A DNA stretch of 64,000 nt, taken from an uncultured Bacteroides sp. GTDB lineage: Bacteria; Bacteroidota; Bacteroidia; Bacteroidales; Bacteroidaceae. How positions within the stretch are numbered: position 1 is the stretch's first letter; every line of letters starts with the position of its first letter. The notes beneath the pieces are model-generated. The model ran no database searches and was not told the DNA's origin. It was given only the letters and a program-made list of their open reading frames with translations. Location: NCBI GenBank assembly GCA_949296575.1, contig CASFPE010000016.1:25360-89359 (forward strand), written 5' to 3'. The translations under genes were made by a program, and so were the position numbers. Below are positions 8,351 to 15,749 of the stretch, one piece after another.

Positions 8351-8370
8351 GAAAACTTAATACCTAAGAT

Positions 8371-11300
8371 ATGAGGAGAGTTATCCATAACAGCGTATGG
8401 GCATTAGCCTTGGCGGGCTTCACCGCATGCATCGCAAGCTGCCAAGACGAAGACATCGTGAAAAGGAGCGGGGTGGAGGAAGGCATCCCCGTCACCTTGC
8501 AACTGAATGCGCATCCTTCCATTCCGGGAGAGGTGATGGTGCAGACTCGTGCCGTCACCGACCCGGAGTATCGCGTGAACGACCTCGTGGTGCTGGTGTT
8601 CAACACGAACACCGGCGAACTGAAGGACAAGCAGTTGTTCACGACCGATGATGGCTTGAGAGACGGGCAAATCGATGCTTCAGGCACATTGACAGGGTCT
8701 GTCTCCATCAACACCACGAGCGGCGCCGTCACCGTCTATGCCATTGCCAATACCATCCTTCGGCCTTCCGAATATGTGCCCGAAGGGCAAACGGCCACAA
8801 CGGAGGGTTCCGTGTTGTACAAAGAGGTGATGGCGGTGAACTCTTTGGACGACTTGCAAACCATCACGGCCAAGTTGGCGGAAACCAACGCCAATGCCAT
8901 CGACCGCATTGCCGCCACGCGCTACATCCTGTCGGGCATGTTGGAAGGAACTTTGGCCAGCAACGGCACATTCACGGAAACTTCGTCGGGAGAGACGACG
9001 ACCGAAATCCCGCTCTACCGCACGGATTCCGAAATCTGCATGAACATCGCGGCGGGAGAAAACTCCAATTGCACGAGCTTCACGCTGTTGTCTTACCGCG
9101 TGATGCGCGTGCCGAACCGAACTTCCTTGGTGCCGCTTTACGGCACGGATGGCACCACGCGCCGCAACTATGACACGGGCAACGAGCAGGCAGACGATTA
9201 CTTCAATGTGTCTTCCGTGCAGGCCAGCGAAAACAGCATTTCCTTCTACGTGCCGGAAAACATCAAGCAGGCGCGGCAAACCTGTGGCACAACTTATGCC
9301 AACCGCGATCTTCGCGAAAAAGATACGGAGGGCAAGAACAAGGAGGATGAAAACGGCAACGCCGTGTTCCAATATGCGCCGGGCAACGGCACCTATGTGG
9401 TGCTGCACGGATTGTATGAAGGCACGGGAAACACCACGCAAACCGTGACGACAGGCGGCACATCGAATGGCGACGGCACCACGAACATCGGCATGCGCGC
9501 CACGGTGGACTACATCATCCATCTCGGCGATTTCGACACATCGATGGACGACTTCAGCAACCGCCGCAACGTGCGCTACACGTACAACGTGACGGTGAAC
9601 GGCGTGGACAACATCGTGGTGGAGGTAGAAACCGAGGGCAACACGGAGAAGCAGCCGGGCGCCGAAGGAGAAGTGTTCTTCCAGGACGGCACGTATTTCG
9701 ACATCGATTGCCACAACGAAGCCATTGTGCTGACCTTCACCGCGCAAGAGATTGACAACGGGCGTTACGACACTTCAGTCGGCGGGCGCAATGATTTCCA
9801 GTACCGCATCAATTCGCCCTTCGGCAGCAACGATGACAGTTGGCTGAAGTTCCTGCCCAACGACAAAGGCACGGACGGCAACTATTTGCGAACCCTGAAA
9901 GCCTATCCGGGCGACACCAGCGATGGACTGTGGACTTTGCAGGACTTGTTGGACAACTTGCTGGCCATCAAGAACCGCGAGGACGGGAACGCGGCCGATG
10001 CGGACGGCGGCCTGACGGTGACTTGCTTTGTGAACGAATACGTCTATACGGGCGATGTGGCCACGCAGTTGGGCATCCAGAACTGGGGCGGCTACGTGAA
10101 CCAGACGAACCGCGAGGCATACATCTTCGGCGACATCCGCAACAGCGCCGACCAGGCCAGCACCACCATTCACACGAAATACATCATTTCGCAACGCGCC
10201 ATCCAGACGATGGATGCCTACTACGCGGGCATCGGCCTTGGCGTGGAGACGCTCAACGAAACGGGACGCCTCCCGATGGGCAATCCCGCCACGAAACCCA
10301 CCGATAGTGAAACGGGCCGCGCTAACACCTTGGCCATGCTGGCTGGTCAAGCACCCGGCCATTGGGGCTACACCTTGGCCGACAGCGAGGAGGGCTACAC
10401 GATGGTGGAGGCCGGCGAAGCGGGCAATGGCGCCGACATCGTGGCGCCCGCAGGCACCACCTACCGCTATGCCGTGCCGGATGATTATGCCTATGCGGCC
10501 TACGCCTGCCTGATGCGCAACCGCGACGAGGACGGCAACGGTACGATTGACAACGATGAAATCCACTGGTACTTGCCTTCGCTGGACCAATACGCCGCCA
10601 TCTATGCGGGCGCGGAAGCCTTGGCGATGGAGGCCCGCCTCTATTCGGACTATACCACTTACACGCGCACGCACTACCTCACCAGCACGTGGGGCAGCCG
10701 CACGGCCAGCGGCCAAACGAATGACACGCCGTGGATTGTGTGGGCAGAGGAAGGCTTCAGCACGCAGACATTCCCCTTCAACAACAACGATATGGGCAGT
10801 GAATACGGCGAATCAGAGAGTAGCACTACTTGGCTGAACGATTGGAAACGCCCCTACCGCTGCATCCGCAACTTGGGCGATGAGGCCGATATCGCTGGAA
10901 ACAACCGCACGCCGTTTTACACGCTGGCGGAGGCAAACGCCGATGGCAACCCGGTAATCACCTTTAACCACCTGAACAGCGGCGTGTTCCGCACGAGGAT
11001 GGTGGGCGGCGAGTTGGAACCGCACAACGAATTGGCTACGGCCAACAAACTGTACTACGCCTTTGCCGTGGCCCAGGATTACGTGAAGGGTGAAGAAGAT
11101 CCGGGTGGCGGCGAAGATCCCGATCCGGGTACAGACCCGGATCCTGAGCCGGAACCAGAGCCGGATGTGCCTTTGTTGACAGATCCGACATGGGATTTCA
11201 CCACTTGGAGCCAAGAAACATTGGATAACTTGGCGGCGGACACGGACTGGGATGGAGAAAGCGGTGATTTCTATTATTCTAAAACTGCAACAGGGAATCC

Positions 11301-12075
11301 ATGCACGTTCACGGCCAACGGCACGGCTATTGCGGAACTGGTGGGATTGGCTTTTGCGAGAAACGAGAAGGGAGATGACATAGGCAACAGAATCCGCATC
11401 ATGAAAGACGGCTCATTGCTGTTCCACAATAACAACATGATGCTCATTGTGCCGGATTGCACGGCAGGGGATGTGATTTCCATTGAGTTTGCAAGCGAAG
11501 ACAGCAATGCCGCAGGGTGGACGGCAGAGAACGCCACATTCACCTCAGGCAGCGAAACTACCGTGGAAAGAGCCGTGGCCATATATACGGTGACAGCAGA
11601 TGGTGACGTGATTTTCACCAATTCAGGAGGCATTTACGTGTATGCCATCGACCGTGCTGCTGCGGGCGAAGCACAGGCCAACGCCGCGCCTTTCTATCGG
11701 AAAGCGCCCATCCATCGTGCGCCAACCGTGGTGGATGGCTACCAGATATGGACGGCCAGCGAGGTGCGCACGCTTCCTTCCATCTGCCATGAATACAGCG
11801 AGAGGGCCGATGGCACCGATGTCGGCACATGGCGCTTGCCCAACCAAAGGGAACTGATGATGATGCTCACCGCCGGCGTGTTGACAGGCTTGGGAACGGA
11901 TGATGAAGTGCATTGCCAGACGGAATACAGCTTCCAGAATGATGCCAATGCAGGCGGGAAGAAGTATTACTCGGTGCAGTATGACAGCGATGGCTCCATC
12001 GTGCGTTTGGCCAACGATGACATCAAGGGCTTGGTGCGCTGCGTGAAGGATGTGGATCCGGCAACCGGGAATTGA
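8371..12075 (+). CDS. Large DUF4906-type pilus tip-like lipoprotein with inserted CBM-like domain
   Basis: 1234 residues. Lipobox IASC (Cys24) is followed by acidic QDED, and a probable cleavage site MVQTRAVT (Arg60) matches the pilins. An N-terminal pilin-like domain (about 60-300) is followed by a long DUF4906-type region including HWYLPSLDQYAAIY (about 730) and, near the C-terminus, WRLPNQRELMMML. Around residues 908-935 a linker of Asp/Glu/Pro (DPDPGTDPDPEPEPEPD) leads into a separate domain (about 940-1097) starting TWDFTTWSQETL. That opening resembles beta-sandwich modules attached to Bacteroidota pectate lyases. Size and position suggest the tip adhesin. Ligand binding is inference. 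Confidence 0.8.
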   Translation: MRRVIHNSVWALALAGFTACIASCQDEDIVKRSGVEEGIPVTLQLNAHPSIPGEVMVQTRAVTDPEYRVNDLVVLVFNTNTGELKDKQLFTTDDGLRDGQIDASGTLTGSVSINTTSGAVTVYAIANTILRPSEYVPEGQTATTEGSVLYKEVMAVNSLDDLQTITAKLAETNANAIDRIAATRYILSGMLEGTLASNGTFTETSSGETTTEIPLYRTDSEICMNIAAGENSNCTSFTLLSYRVMRVPNRTSLVPLYGTDGTTRRNYDTGNEQADDYFNVSSVQASENSISFYVPENIKQARQTCGTTYANRDLREKDTEGKNKEDENGNAVFQYAPGNGTYVVLHGLYEGTGNTTQTVTTGGTSNGDGTTNIGMRATVDYIIHLGDFDTSMDDFSNRRNVRYTYNVTVNGVDNIVVEVETEGNTEKQPGAEGEVFFQDGTYFDIDCHNEAIVLTFTAQEIDNGRYDTSVGGRNDFQYRINSPFGSNDDSWLKFLPNDKGTDGNYLRTLKAYPGDTSDGLWTLQDLLDNLLAIKNREDGNAADADGGLTVTCFVNEYVYTGDVATQLGIQNWGGYVNQTNREAYIFGDIRNSADQASTTIHTKYIISQRAIQTMDAYYAGIGLGVETLNETGRLPMGNPATKPTDSETGRANTLAMLAGQAPGHWGYTLADSEEGYTMVEAGEAGNGADIVAPAGTTYRYAVPDDYAYAAYACLMRNRDEDGNGTIDNDEIHWYLPSLDQYAAIYAGAEALAMEARLYSDYTTYTRTHYLTSTWGSRTASGQTNDTPWIVWAEEGFSTQTFPFNNNDMGSEYGESESSTTWLNDWKRPYRCIRNLGDEADIAGNNRTPFYTLAEANADGNPVITFNHLNSGVFRTRMVGGELEPHNELATANKLYYAFAVAQDYVKGEEDPGGGEDPDPGTDPDPEPEPEPDVPLLTDPTWDFTTWSQETLDNLAADTDWDGESGDFYYSKTATGNPCTFTANGTAIAELVGLAFARNEKGDDIGNRIRIMKDGSLLFHNNNMMLIVPDCTAGDVISIEFASEDSNAAGWTAENATFTSGSETTVERAVAIYTVTADGDVIFTNSGGIYVYAIDRAAAGEAQANAAPFYRKAPIHRAPTVVDGYQIWTASEVRTLPSICHEYSERADGTDVGTWRLPNQRELMMMLTAGVLTGLGTDDEVHCQTEYSFQNDANAGGKKYYSVQYDSDGSIVRLANDDIKGLVRCVKDVDPATGN

Positions 12076-12079
12076 CGGG

Positions 12080-13033
12080 ATGAAGAAAGGGTGCATACTT
12101 ATATTGTTTTTTTCATGCTTCATGTTTTCATGCAGGGGCAGTGGCGGAAAGGGGGATGCCCTTTCCGCTGCACCCGTTGCACAACAGGCACAGCAGGAAG
12201 AAAAGGCTTTTCCTTTCCCGGAAATACCCGTCACCCTCACGACGCCCGAAGCACGCAAGGAGTTCCTCCTGCTGCACTATTGGGACAACTTCGACTTTGC
12301 CGACACGGCGTTGGTGAACACGCCGGAAGTGACCGAGCAAGGTTTCGTGAACTTCATCTACCTCTTGGCCGACCATACGCCCGACGAACAGGCCGGGCTG
12401 GCCATCGGCAACCTGTGCAGCGGCATGGAGAGGCAGGAACAGGCCCGCACGGTGTTCATGCAGTTGTTCGACGATTACCTTTACAACGCCAATTCCCCGT
12501 ATTTCAACGAGTCGCTCTACCAGATTTATCTGCAGCGCATGGCGCAAAGCCCGGCCATCGATGCGGCATGGCGCAGCAGTTTCAGCTTCCGTTTGGCGTT
12601 GGTGCAGCGCAACCGCGTGGGGACGCTTGCGGAGGATTTTGCGTACTTCACCCCCGAAGGCGCACGGCGCACCCTGCATGCCACGTCGGCAGGAAGCGAA
12701 GCCTTGCTGTTGGTGTTCTACGACCCTGAATGCCCCAGTTGCCACGAAGTGCTGCTGCAGTTGGCAGGCAGCGGGGCATTGTCCGCAGCCATTCGCGAAG
12801 GCCGCGTGAAGGTATTAGCCGTTTACACCGAAGGCAACGAAGAAGCCTGGCGCAAAGCCTTGCCGGAATTGCCGTCCGCATGGCTCGTTGGCAACGACCG
12901 TGGCGCAGTGAAAGAGCAGTCGCTCTACGACTTGAAGGCCATGCCCTCCCTCTATTTGCTGGATCGCCGCCACAAAGTGCTGCTGAAAGATGCTACCGTG
13001 CAACAAGTGGTGGAGGCGGTGGGCAGTAGATAG
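12080..13033 (+). CDS. DUF5106/thioredoxin-like lipoprotein closing the pilus operon
   Basis: 317 residues from the ATG at 12080, 4 bp after the tip gene stop; an earlier in-frame start would overlap that gene. Signal and lipobox MFSC (about Cys17). Residues about 60-200 form the helical DUF5106-like part (LLHYWDNFDFADTAL). The C-terminal half is thioredoxin-like with YDPECPSCHEVLLQL, a CPSC redox pair, and a cis-Pro-like AMPSLYLLD. It probably sits in the envelope and handles disulfides. Its place in the operon suggests it acts on Cys-containing pilus parts such as the DUF3575 and OmpA-like proteins; that is inference. Confidence 0.8.
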   Translation: MKKGCILILFFSCFMFSCRGSGGKGDALSAAPVAQQAQQEEKAFPFPEIPVTLTTPEARKEFLLLHYWDNFDFADTALVNTPEVTEQGFVNFIYLLADHTPDEQAGLAIGNLCSGMERQEQARTVFMQLFDDYLYNANSPYFNESLYQIYLQRMAQSPAIDAAWRSSFSFRLALVQRNRVGTLAEDFAYFTPEGARRTLHATSAGSEALLLVFYDPECPSCHEVLLQLAGSGALSAAIREGRVKVLAVYTEGNEEAWRKALPELPSAWLVGNDRGAVKEQSLYDLKAMPSLYLLDRRHKVLLKDATVQQVVEAVGSR

Positions 13034-13200
13034 TAGTCAGTAGATAGAATTTAGAAGTCAAGAATTGCTTATAGCTCGTAGCTTGTCACTCGCAGCTGGA
13101 GGCGTAGTTCTTTGTCCCGGCGGATTTGCAATCCGCCGGAATGAATACGGGGATTTCAAATCCCCAGATTCCAGCTTTCGGATTTCAAATCCGAAAGGAC
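13024..13200. repeat. Cluster of three stacked perfect palindromes
   Basis: After a short AGTAGATAGTAGTCAGTAG heptamer-like tract come three hairpins in a row: CCGGCGGATT-TGC-AATCCGCCGG (13117-13139), GGGGATTT-C-AAATCCCC (13149-13165) and CTTTCGGATTT-C-AAATCCGAAAG (13175-13197). All share a GGATTT core. The first and a decayed third recur at 14044-14110, and half of the first at 14407-14425. This is a REP-like element array; the 260-bp gap has no gene. Confidence 0.78.
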
Positions 13201-13241
13201 AGAGACGTAGCTCTTTTGATTTCAAAATGTAGATTCTTGAC

Positions 13242-13272
13242 TTTGGAATCTGCAATCTTTGAGCTATCTTTG
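13242..13272 (+). promoter_or_regulatory. Bacteroides-type promoter for the 46-aa/DUF6169 pair
   Basis: TTTG (13242-13245), 19 bp, then TATCTTTG (13265-13272), 21 bp ahead of the ATG at 13294. The ribosome site AAAGAAAGGAG lies between. Confidence 0.65.
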
Positions 13273-13293
13273 TGGCATTGAAAGAAAGGAGTC

Positions 13294-13434
13294 ATGGAAA
13301 AAGATTTAAAGAAAGAAAAAGAATGCTTGCTTAAAGCCATCAAAAAGGCAAAAAAGCATAAGGAACAGGCACGCAAGCGGACTGCAGAGGAATGGAAGCG
13401 GGAAGGAATCAAAGGGAACGTGGTTCTTGTATGA
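13294..13434 (+). CDS. 46-residue basic protein, possible partner of the DUF6169 protein
   Basis: Frame MEKDLKKEKECLL to KGNVVLV, preceded by AAAGAAAGGAG and a canonical promoter. About a third of the residues are Lys or Arg; it should form one long helix (KAIKKAKKHKEQARKRTAEEW) with a short hydrophobic end. Its stop overlaps the start of the next gene (ATGA), which implies translational coupling. The layout (tiny charged protein, then an about 160-aa protein) is like a toxin-antitoxin pair, but I recognise no antitoxin family. Confidence 0.6.
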   Translation: MEKDLKKEKECLLKAIKKAKKHKEQARKRTAEEWKREGIKGNVVLV

Positions 13435-13922
13435 TTAAATTTTCCTTGAGGCGGCTTCTTGAACACGCACCGTATGAAATTGTCTTGTCGGGAAATGATT
13501 TCCTTTTCCAAACGGATTTCGGCATTCATTACAGCATAAGTTTTAATAAAGAGGATATTGTATTGGCTGGCTGTGATACCTATCAATTTATTATCCGAAA
13601 GATTGAAGAAGCCAAAAGCAGTCATGATCCAAAAGTGGAAGCTACAATTCTTGCTATTGTCAATGAGTTTTTTCAATCCAATCATGAAGTCTTGCTGTAT
13701 TTGTGTGACACCAGTGACGGACGTGAAATGTCTCGGAATCGTTTGTTCCTTTCTTGGTTTGATAAATACAGGGATCATTTCACAATTTGCCAAGCCCATG
13801 CAAAAGTGGAGGATGAAGATTTGTTCCTTTGCATTATCATCGATAACCGTCATCCGAAATGGCAGGAGATTAAACTTGATTTTGAAGAAAAGGCGGCTTT
13901 GCTTACGGAAGGCAAACCATAG
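13431..13922 (+). CDS. DUF6169-like protein
   Basis: 163 residues starting at the ATG at 13431, which overlaps the stop of the 46-aa gene; an ATG 39 bp upstream is in frame but lies inside that gene. It has the pattern I associate with DUF6169: FLFQTDFGIHYSISF near residue 23, then TILAIVNEFF, then LLYLCDTSDGREMSRNRLF around 85-105, then WFDKYRDHF. No catalytic motif or signal peptide is visible, so it is probably cytoplasmic. Function is unknown. It is surrounded by repeats on both sides, a setting typical of mobile or selfish small operons. Confidence 0.65.
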   Translation: MIKFSLRRLLEHAPYEIVLSGNDFLFQTDFGIHYSISFNKEDIVLAGCDTYQFIIRKIEEAKSSHDPKVEATILAIVNEFFQSNHEVLLYLCDTSDGREMSRNRLFLSWFDKYRDHFTICQAHAKVEDEDLFLCIIIDNRHPKWQEIKLDFEEKAALLTEGKP

Positions 13923-14112
13923 ATTTCAAATGTCAGAATGTAGAGCTGCAAAATGTTGCGGCTTTGTTATAAAGAAGTCTTTAGGATTTTGGAATGAAGA
14001 TTTGAGATTTCAAATTGGGAATCAGAAATCTGAAAGATTCTTGTTCCGGCGGATTTGCAATCCGCCGGAATGAATACCGTGGATTGCAAATCCCTATATA
14101 TCAGCTTTCGGA
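13923..14112. repeat. Palindrome cluster downstream of the DUF6169 gene
   Basis: Holds a GAGCTGCAAAATGTTGCGGCTTTG hairpin (13943-13966) related to 3917-3941, GATTTCAAAT text, and TTCCGGCGGATT-TGC-AATCCGCCGGAA (14044-14070) with a decayed GGATTGCAAATCC follower. This and the next feature fill the 595-bp gap before 14518; no gene seen. Confidence 0.65.
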
Positions 14113-14120
14113 ATGAAGAT

Positions 14121-14394
14121 TGAAAAGTTGGCGGCTGCGCCGTCCGTTATTAATTTTTCATTCTTAATTGGTGAAAAGCGTTGTATGAAACTAATTAAAA
14201 ATTTCCGGCCTTTAGTGGAGGGGCGAAGAAGCGGAATCGGTGCTTTTGCGTAAAAAAGAAAAAGTTGTTTGAACGCAGTGAGTTCTTTTTCTTTAGGAAA
14301 AGCAGCGATGGAGCCGCCCCGCAACGGCAGCCGGCAATTTTTCTTTTTGGTACGTTTTTCTTTTGTTTGAACAAAAGAAAAAGTACAGACAAGG
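14121..14394. repeat. 274-bp dispersed repeat, copy 2
   Basis: Gap-free match to 5472-5745. The terminal hairpin is at 14350-14386 with arms CTTTTGT and ACAAAAG and loop TTGA; relative to copy 1 one pair changed from C-G to T-A, keeping the stem. Both copies are in the same orientation and both lie shortly before a gene start. Confidence 0.8.
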
Positions 14395-14443
14395 AATGAT
14401 GGAATTGTCCCGGCGGATTTGCCATCTGAAAACTTTGTTTTCA

Positions 14444-14475
14444 TTTGCCTCTGCACTCACCTTTCGCTATCTTTG
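14444..14475 (+). promoter_or_regulatory. Bacteroides-type promoter for the TerB-DnaJ gene
   Basis: TTTG (14444-14447), 20 bp, TATCTTTG (14468-14475), 42 bp before the start codon. Identical boxes and spacing to the promoter at 344-375; the surrounding text (GCCTTTCACTATCTTTG versus CACCTTTCGCTATCTTTG) is also alike. Confidence 0.7.
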
Positions 14476-14517
14476 TCTCCTTAAATTTTGAATGGTTTGA
14501 AACAATATTGATAAGAG

Positions 14518-15297
14518 ATGGGATTAGGAAAATGGATTGGGGGCATCGTGGGCTTCATGGCGATGGGACCTTTGGGCGCTTTGGCCGGATACGCATTAGG
14601 CTCGATGCTTGACAAAGCTTCAGAGCAGCAAGGCACGTATGAATACGAGCCGCAAGAGGGCAATGCGGGCAGCATGGGACGAAGGAACAGCTTTTTGTTT
14701 TCGATGTTGGTGATGGCTTCGTACATCATCCGTGCTGACGGGCGCATCATGCATAGCGAAATGGAGTTTGTGCGCCAGTTCCTTCGCCGCAATTTCGGGG
14801 AAGAAGCCGTGCAGGAAGGGGAACAGATTCTGCTGAACCTCTTTGAGCAGCGCAAGCAGATGGACAAAAACAACCCGCAAGCTTTCCGGCAAACGATTTA
14901 TGAATGCGGGGCGCAGATGGCCGACAACCTTTCGTATGGCGAACGGTTGCAGTTGCTGGACTTCTTGGTGCAGATTGCCCGCAGCGACCAAAACGTGTGC
15001 GAGGCGGAAATCCATGCTTTGCGCGAGGTGGCGCAAGCCATGCGCCTGTCGGCACAAGAAGCGGACTCCATGCTGAACCTTCATGGCGATACGTTGGAAG
15101 ATGCTTACAAGGTGTTGGAGGTTGCCCCATCGGCCACGGATGAAGAAGTGCGCAAGGCTTACCGCCGCTTGGCATTGAAGCATCATCCCGACAAGGTGGC
15201 CGCGTTGGGAGAAGATGTGCGAAAGGCGGCTGAAGAAAAGTTCCAAAGCATCAATAATGCCAAGGAACGCATCTACAAAGCACGAGGGATGCGCTGA
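14518..15297 (+). CDS. TerB/DnaJ-domain protein (DjlA-like co-chaperone)
   Basis: 259 residues. The N-terminus has a glycine-rich hydrophobic segment (WIGGIVGFMAMGPLGALAGYALGSML) that may insert in the membrane. Residues about 60-185 are a TerB-like helical domain (MASYIIRADGRIMHSEMEF, then LVQIARSDQNVCEAE, the two acidic loops typical of the fold). Residues about 195-259 are a J domain with the HPD motif (KHHPDKV). This order matches DjlA-like membrane co-chaperones that stimulate DnaK ATPase. A canonical promoter precedes it and the next gene converges 18 bp away. Confidence 0.88.
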   Translation: MGLGKWIGGIVGFMAMGPLGALAGYALGSMLDKASEQQGTYEYEPQEGNAGSMGRRNSFLFSMLVMASYIIRADGRIMHSEMEFVRQFLRRNFGEEAVQEGEQILLNLFEQRKQMDKNNPQAFRQTIYECGAQMADNLSYGERLQLLDFLVQIARSDQNVCEAEIHALREVAQAMRLSAQEADSMLNLHGDTLEDAYKVLEVAPSATDEEVRKAYRRLALKHHPDKVAALGEDVRKAAEEKFQSINNAKERIYKARGMR

Positions 15298-15315
15298 AGC
15301 ATCCTTTCTTCCCCT

Positions 15316-15612
15316 TTACCGGCAACAGCCGTGGCGGTGATGAGAATGGCGGTGATGGTGGTGATGGTGGCGGTCGCAGCATGAACTGTCACGATGGAAC
15401 TCGCAGCAGTCGCGGCAATCTTCATAATGGCGGCAGTCGCGGCATTCACTACAATCAGTGCGGCATGTGCATTCACGGCAGTTGCAGTCTTTGCAGCAAC
15501 ATTCCGTGCTGTCATTCTTCCTGTCTTTGTCCTTTTTGTCGTCGATTGCGGCCATCGACATGAGCAATGCGGAAACGGCCAAGGCGCAGCCCCACATTAT
15601 CATCTTTCTCAT
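15316..15612 (-). CDS. Exported Cys/His-rich small protein, probable metal binder
   Basis: 98 residues from the ATG at 15612 (an upstream ATG would mask the signal peptide). A signal sequence (MRKMIMWGCALAVSALLMSMA) is followed by a charged spacer (DDKKDKDRKND). Then come about 60 residues with 17 Cys, mostly as CxxC or CC pairs (ECCCKDCNCRECTC), ending in a histidine cluster (HHHHHHRHSHHRHGCC). No enzyme fold is possible at this composition; a metallothionein-like or Zn/Cu/Ni sequestering role is the natural guess, but I recognise no family. It is monocistronic and divergent from the protease gene. Confidence 0.7.
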   Translation of the reverse strand: MRKMIMWGCALAVSALLMSMAAIDDKKDKDRKNDSTECCCKDCNCRECTCRTDCSECRDCRHYEDCRDCCEFHRDSSCCDRHHHHHHRHSHHRHGCCR

Positions 15613-15749
15613 ATTGGTATTGCTTTTTGAAGTTATACGATGCAAAAGTAAGGGATAAGTTCGGGAATTTTGCATTCATTTCCCATGAAAATGCTTGTAG
15701 AATGTTTTATTTTGTTATATTCGCGCCCATAACTAATAAAGTGCATGAA

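Noticed and set aside
14094..14456. 120-codon minus-strand frame over repeat copy 2
   Set aside because: Same repeat; also overlaps the promoter of the TerB-DnaJ gene.
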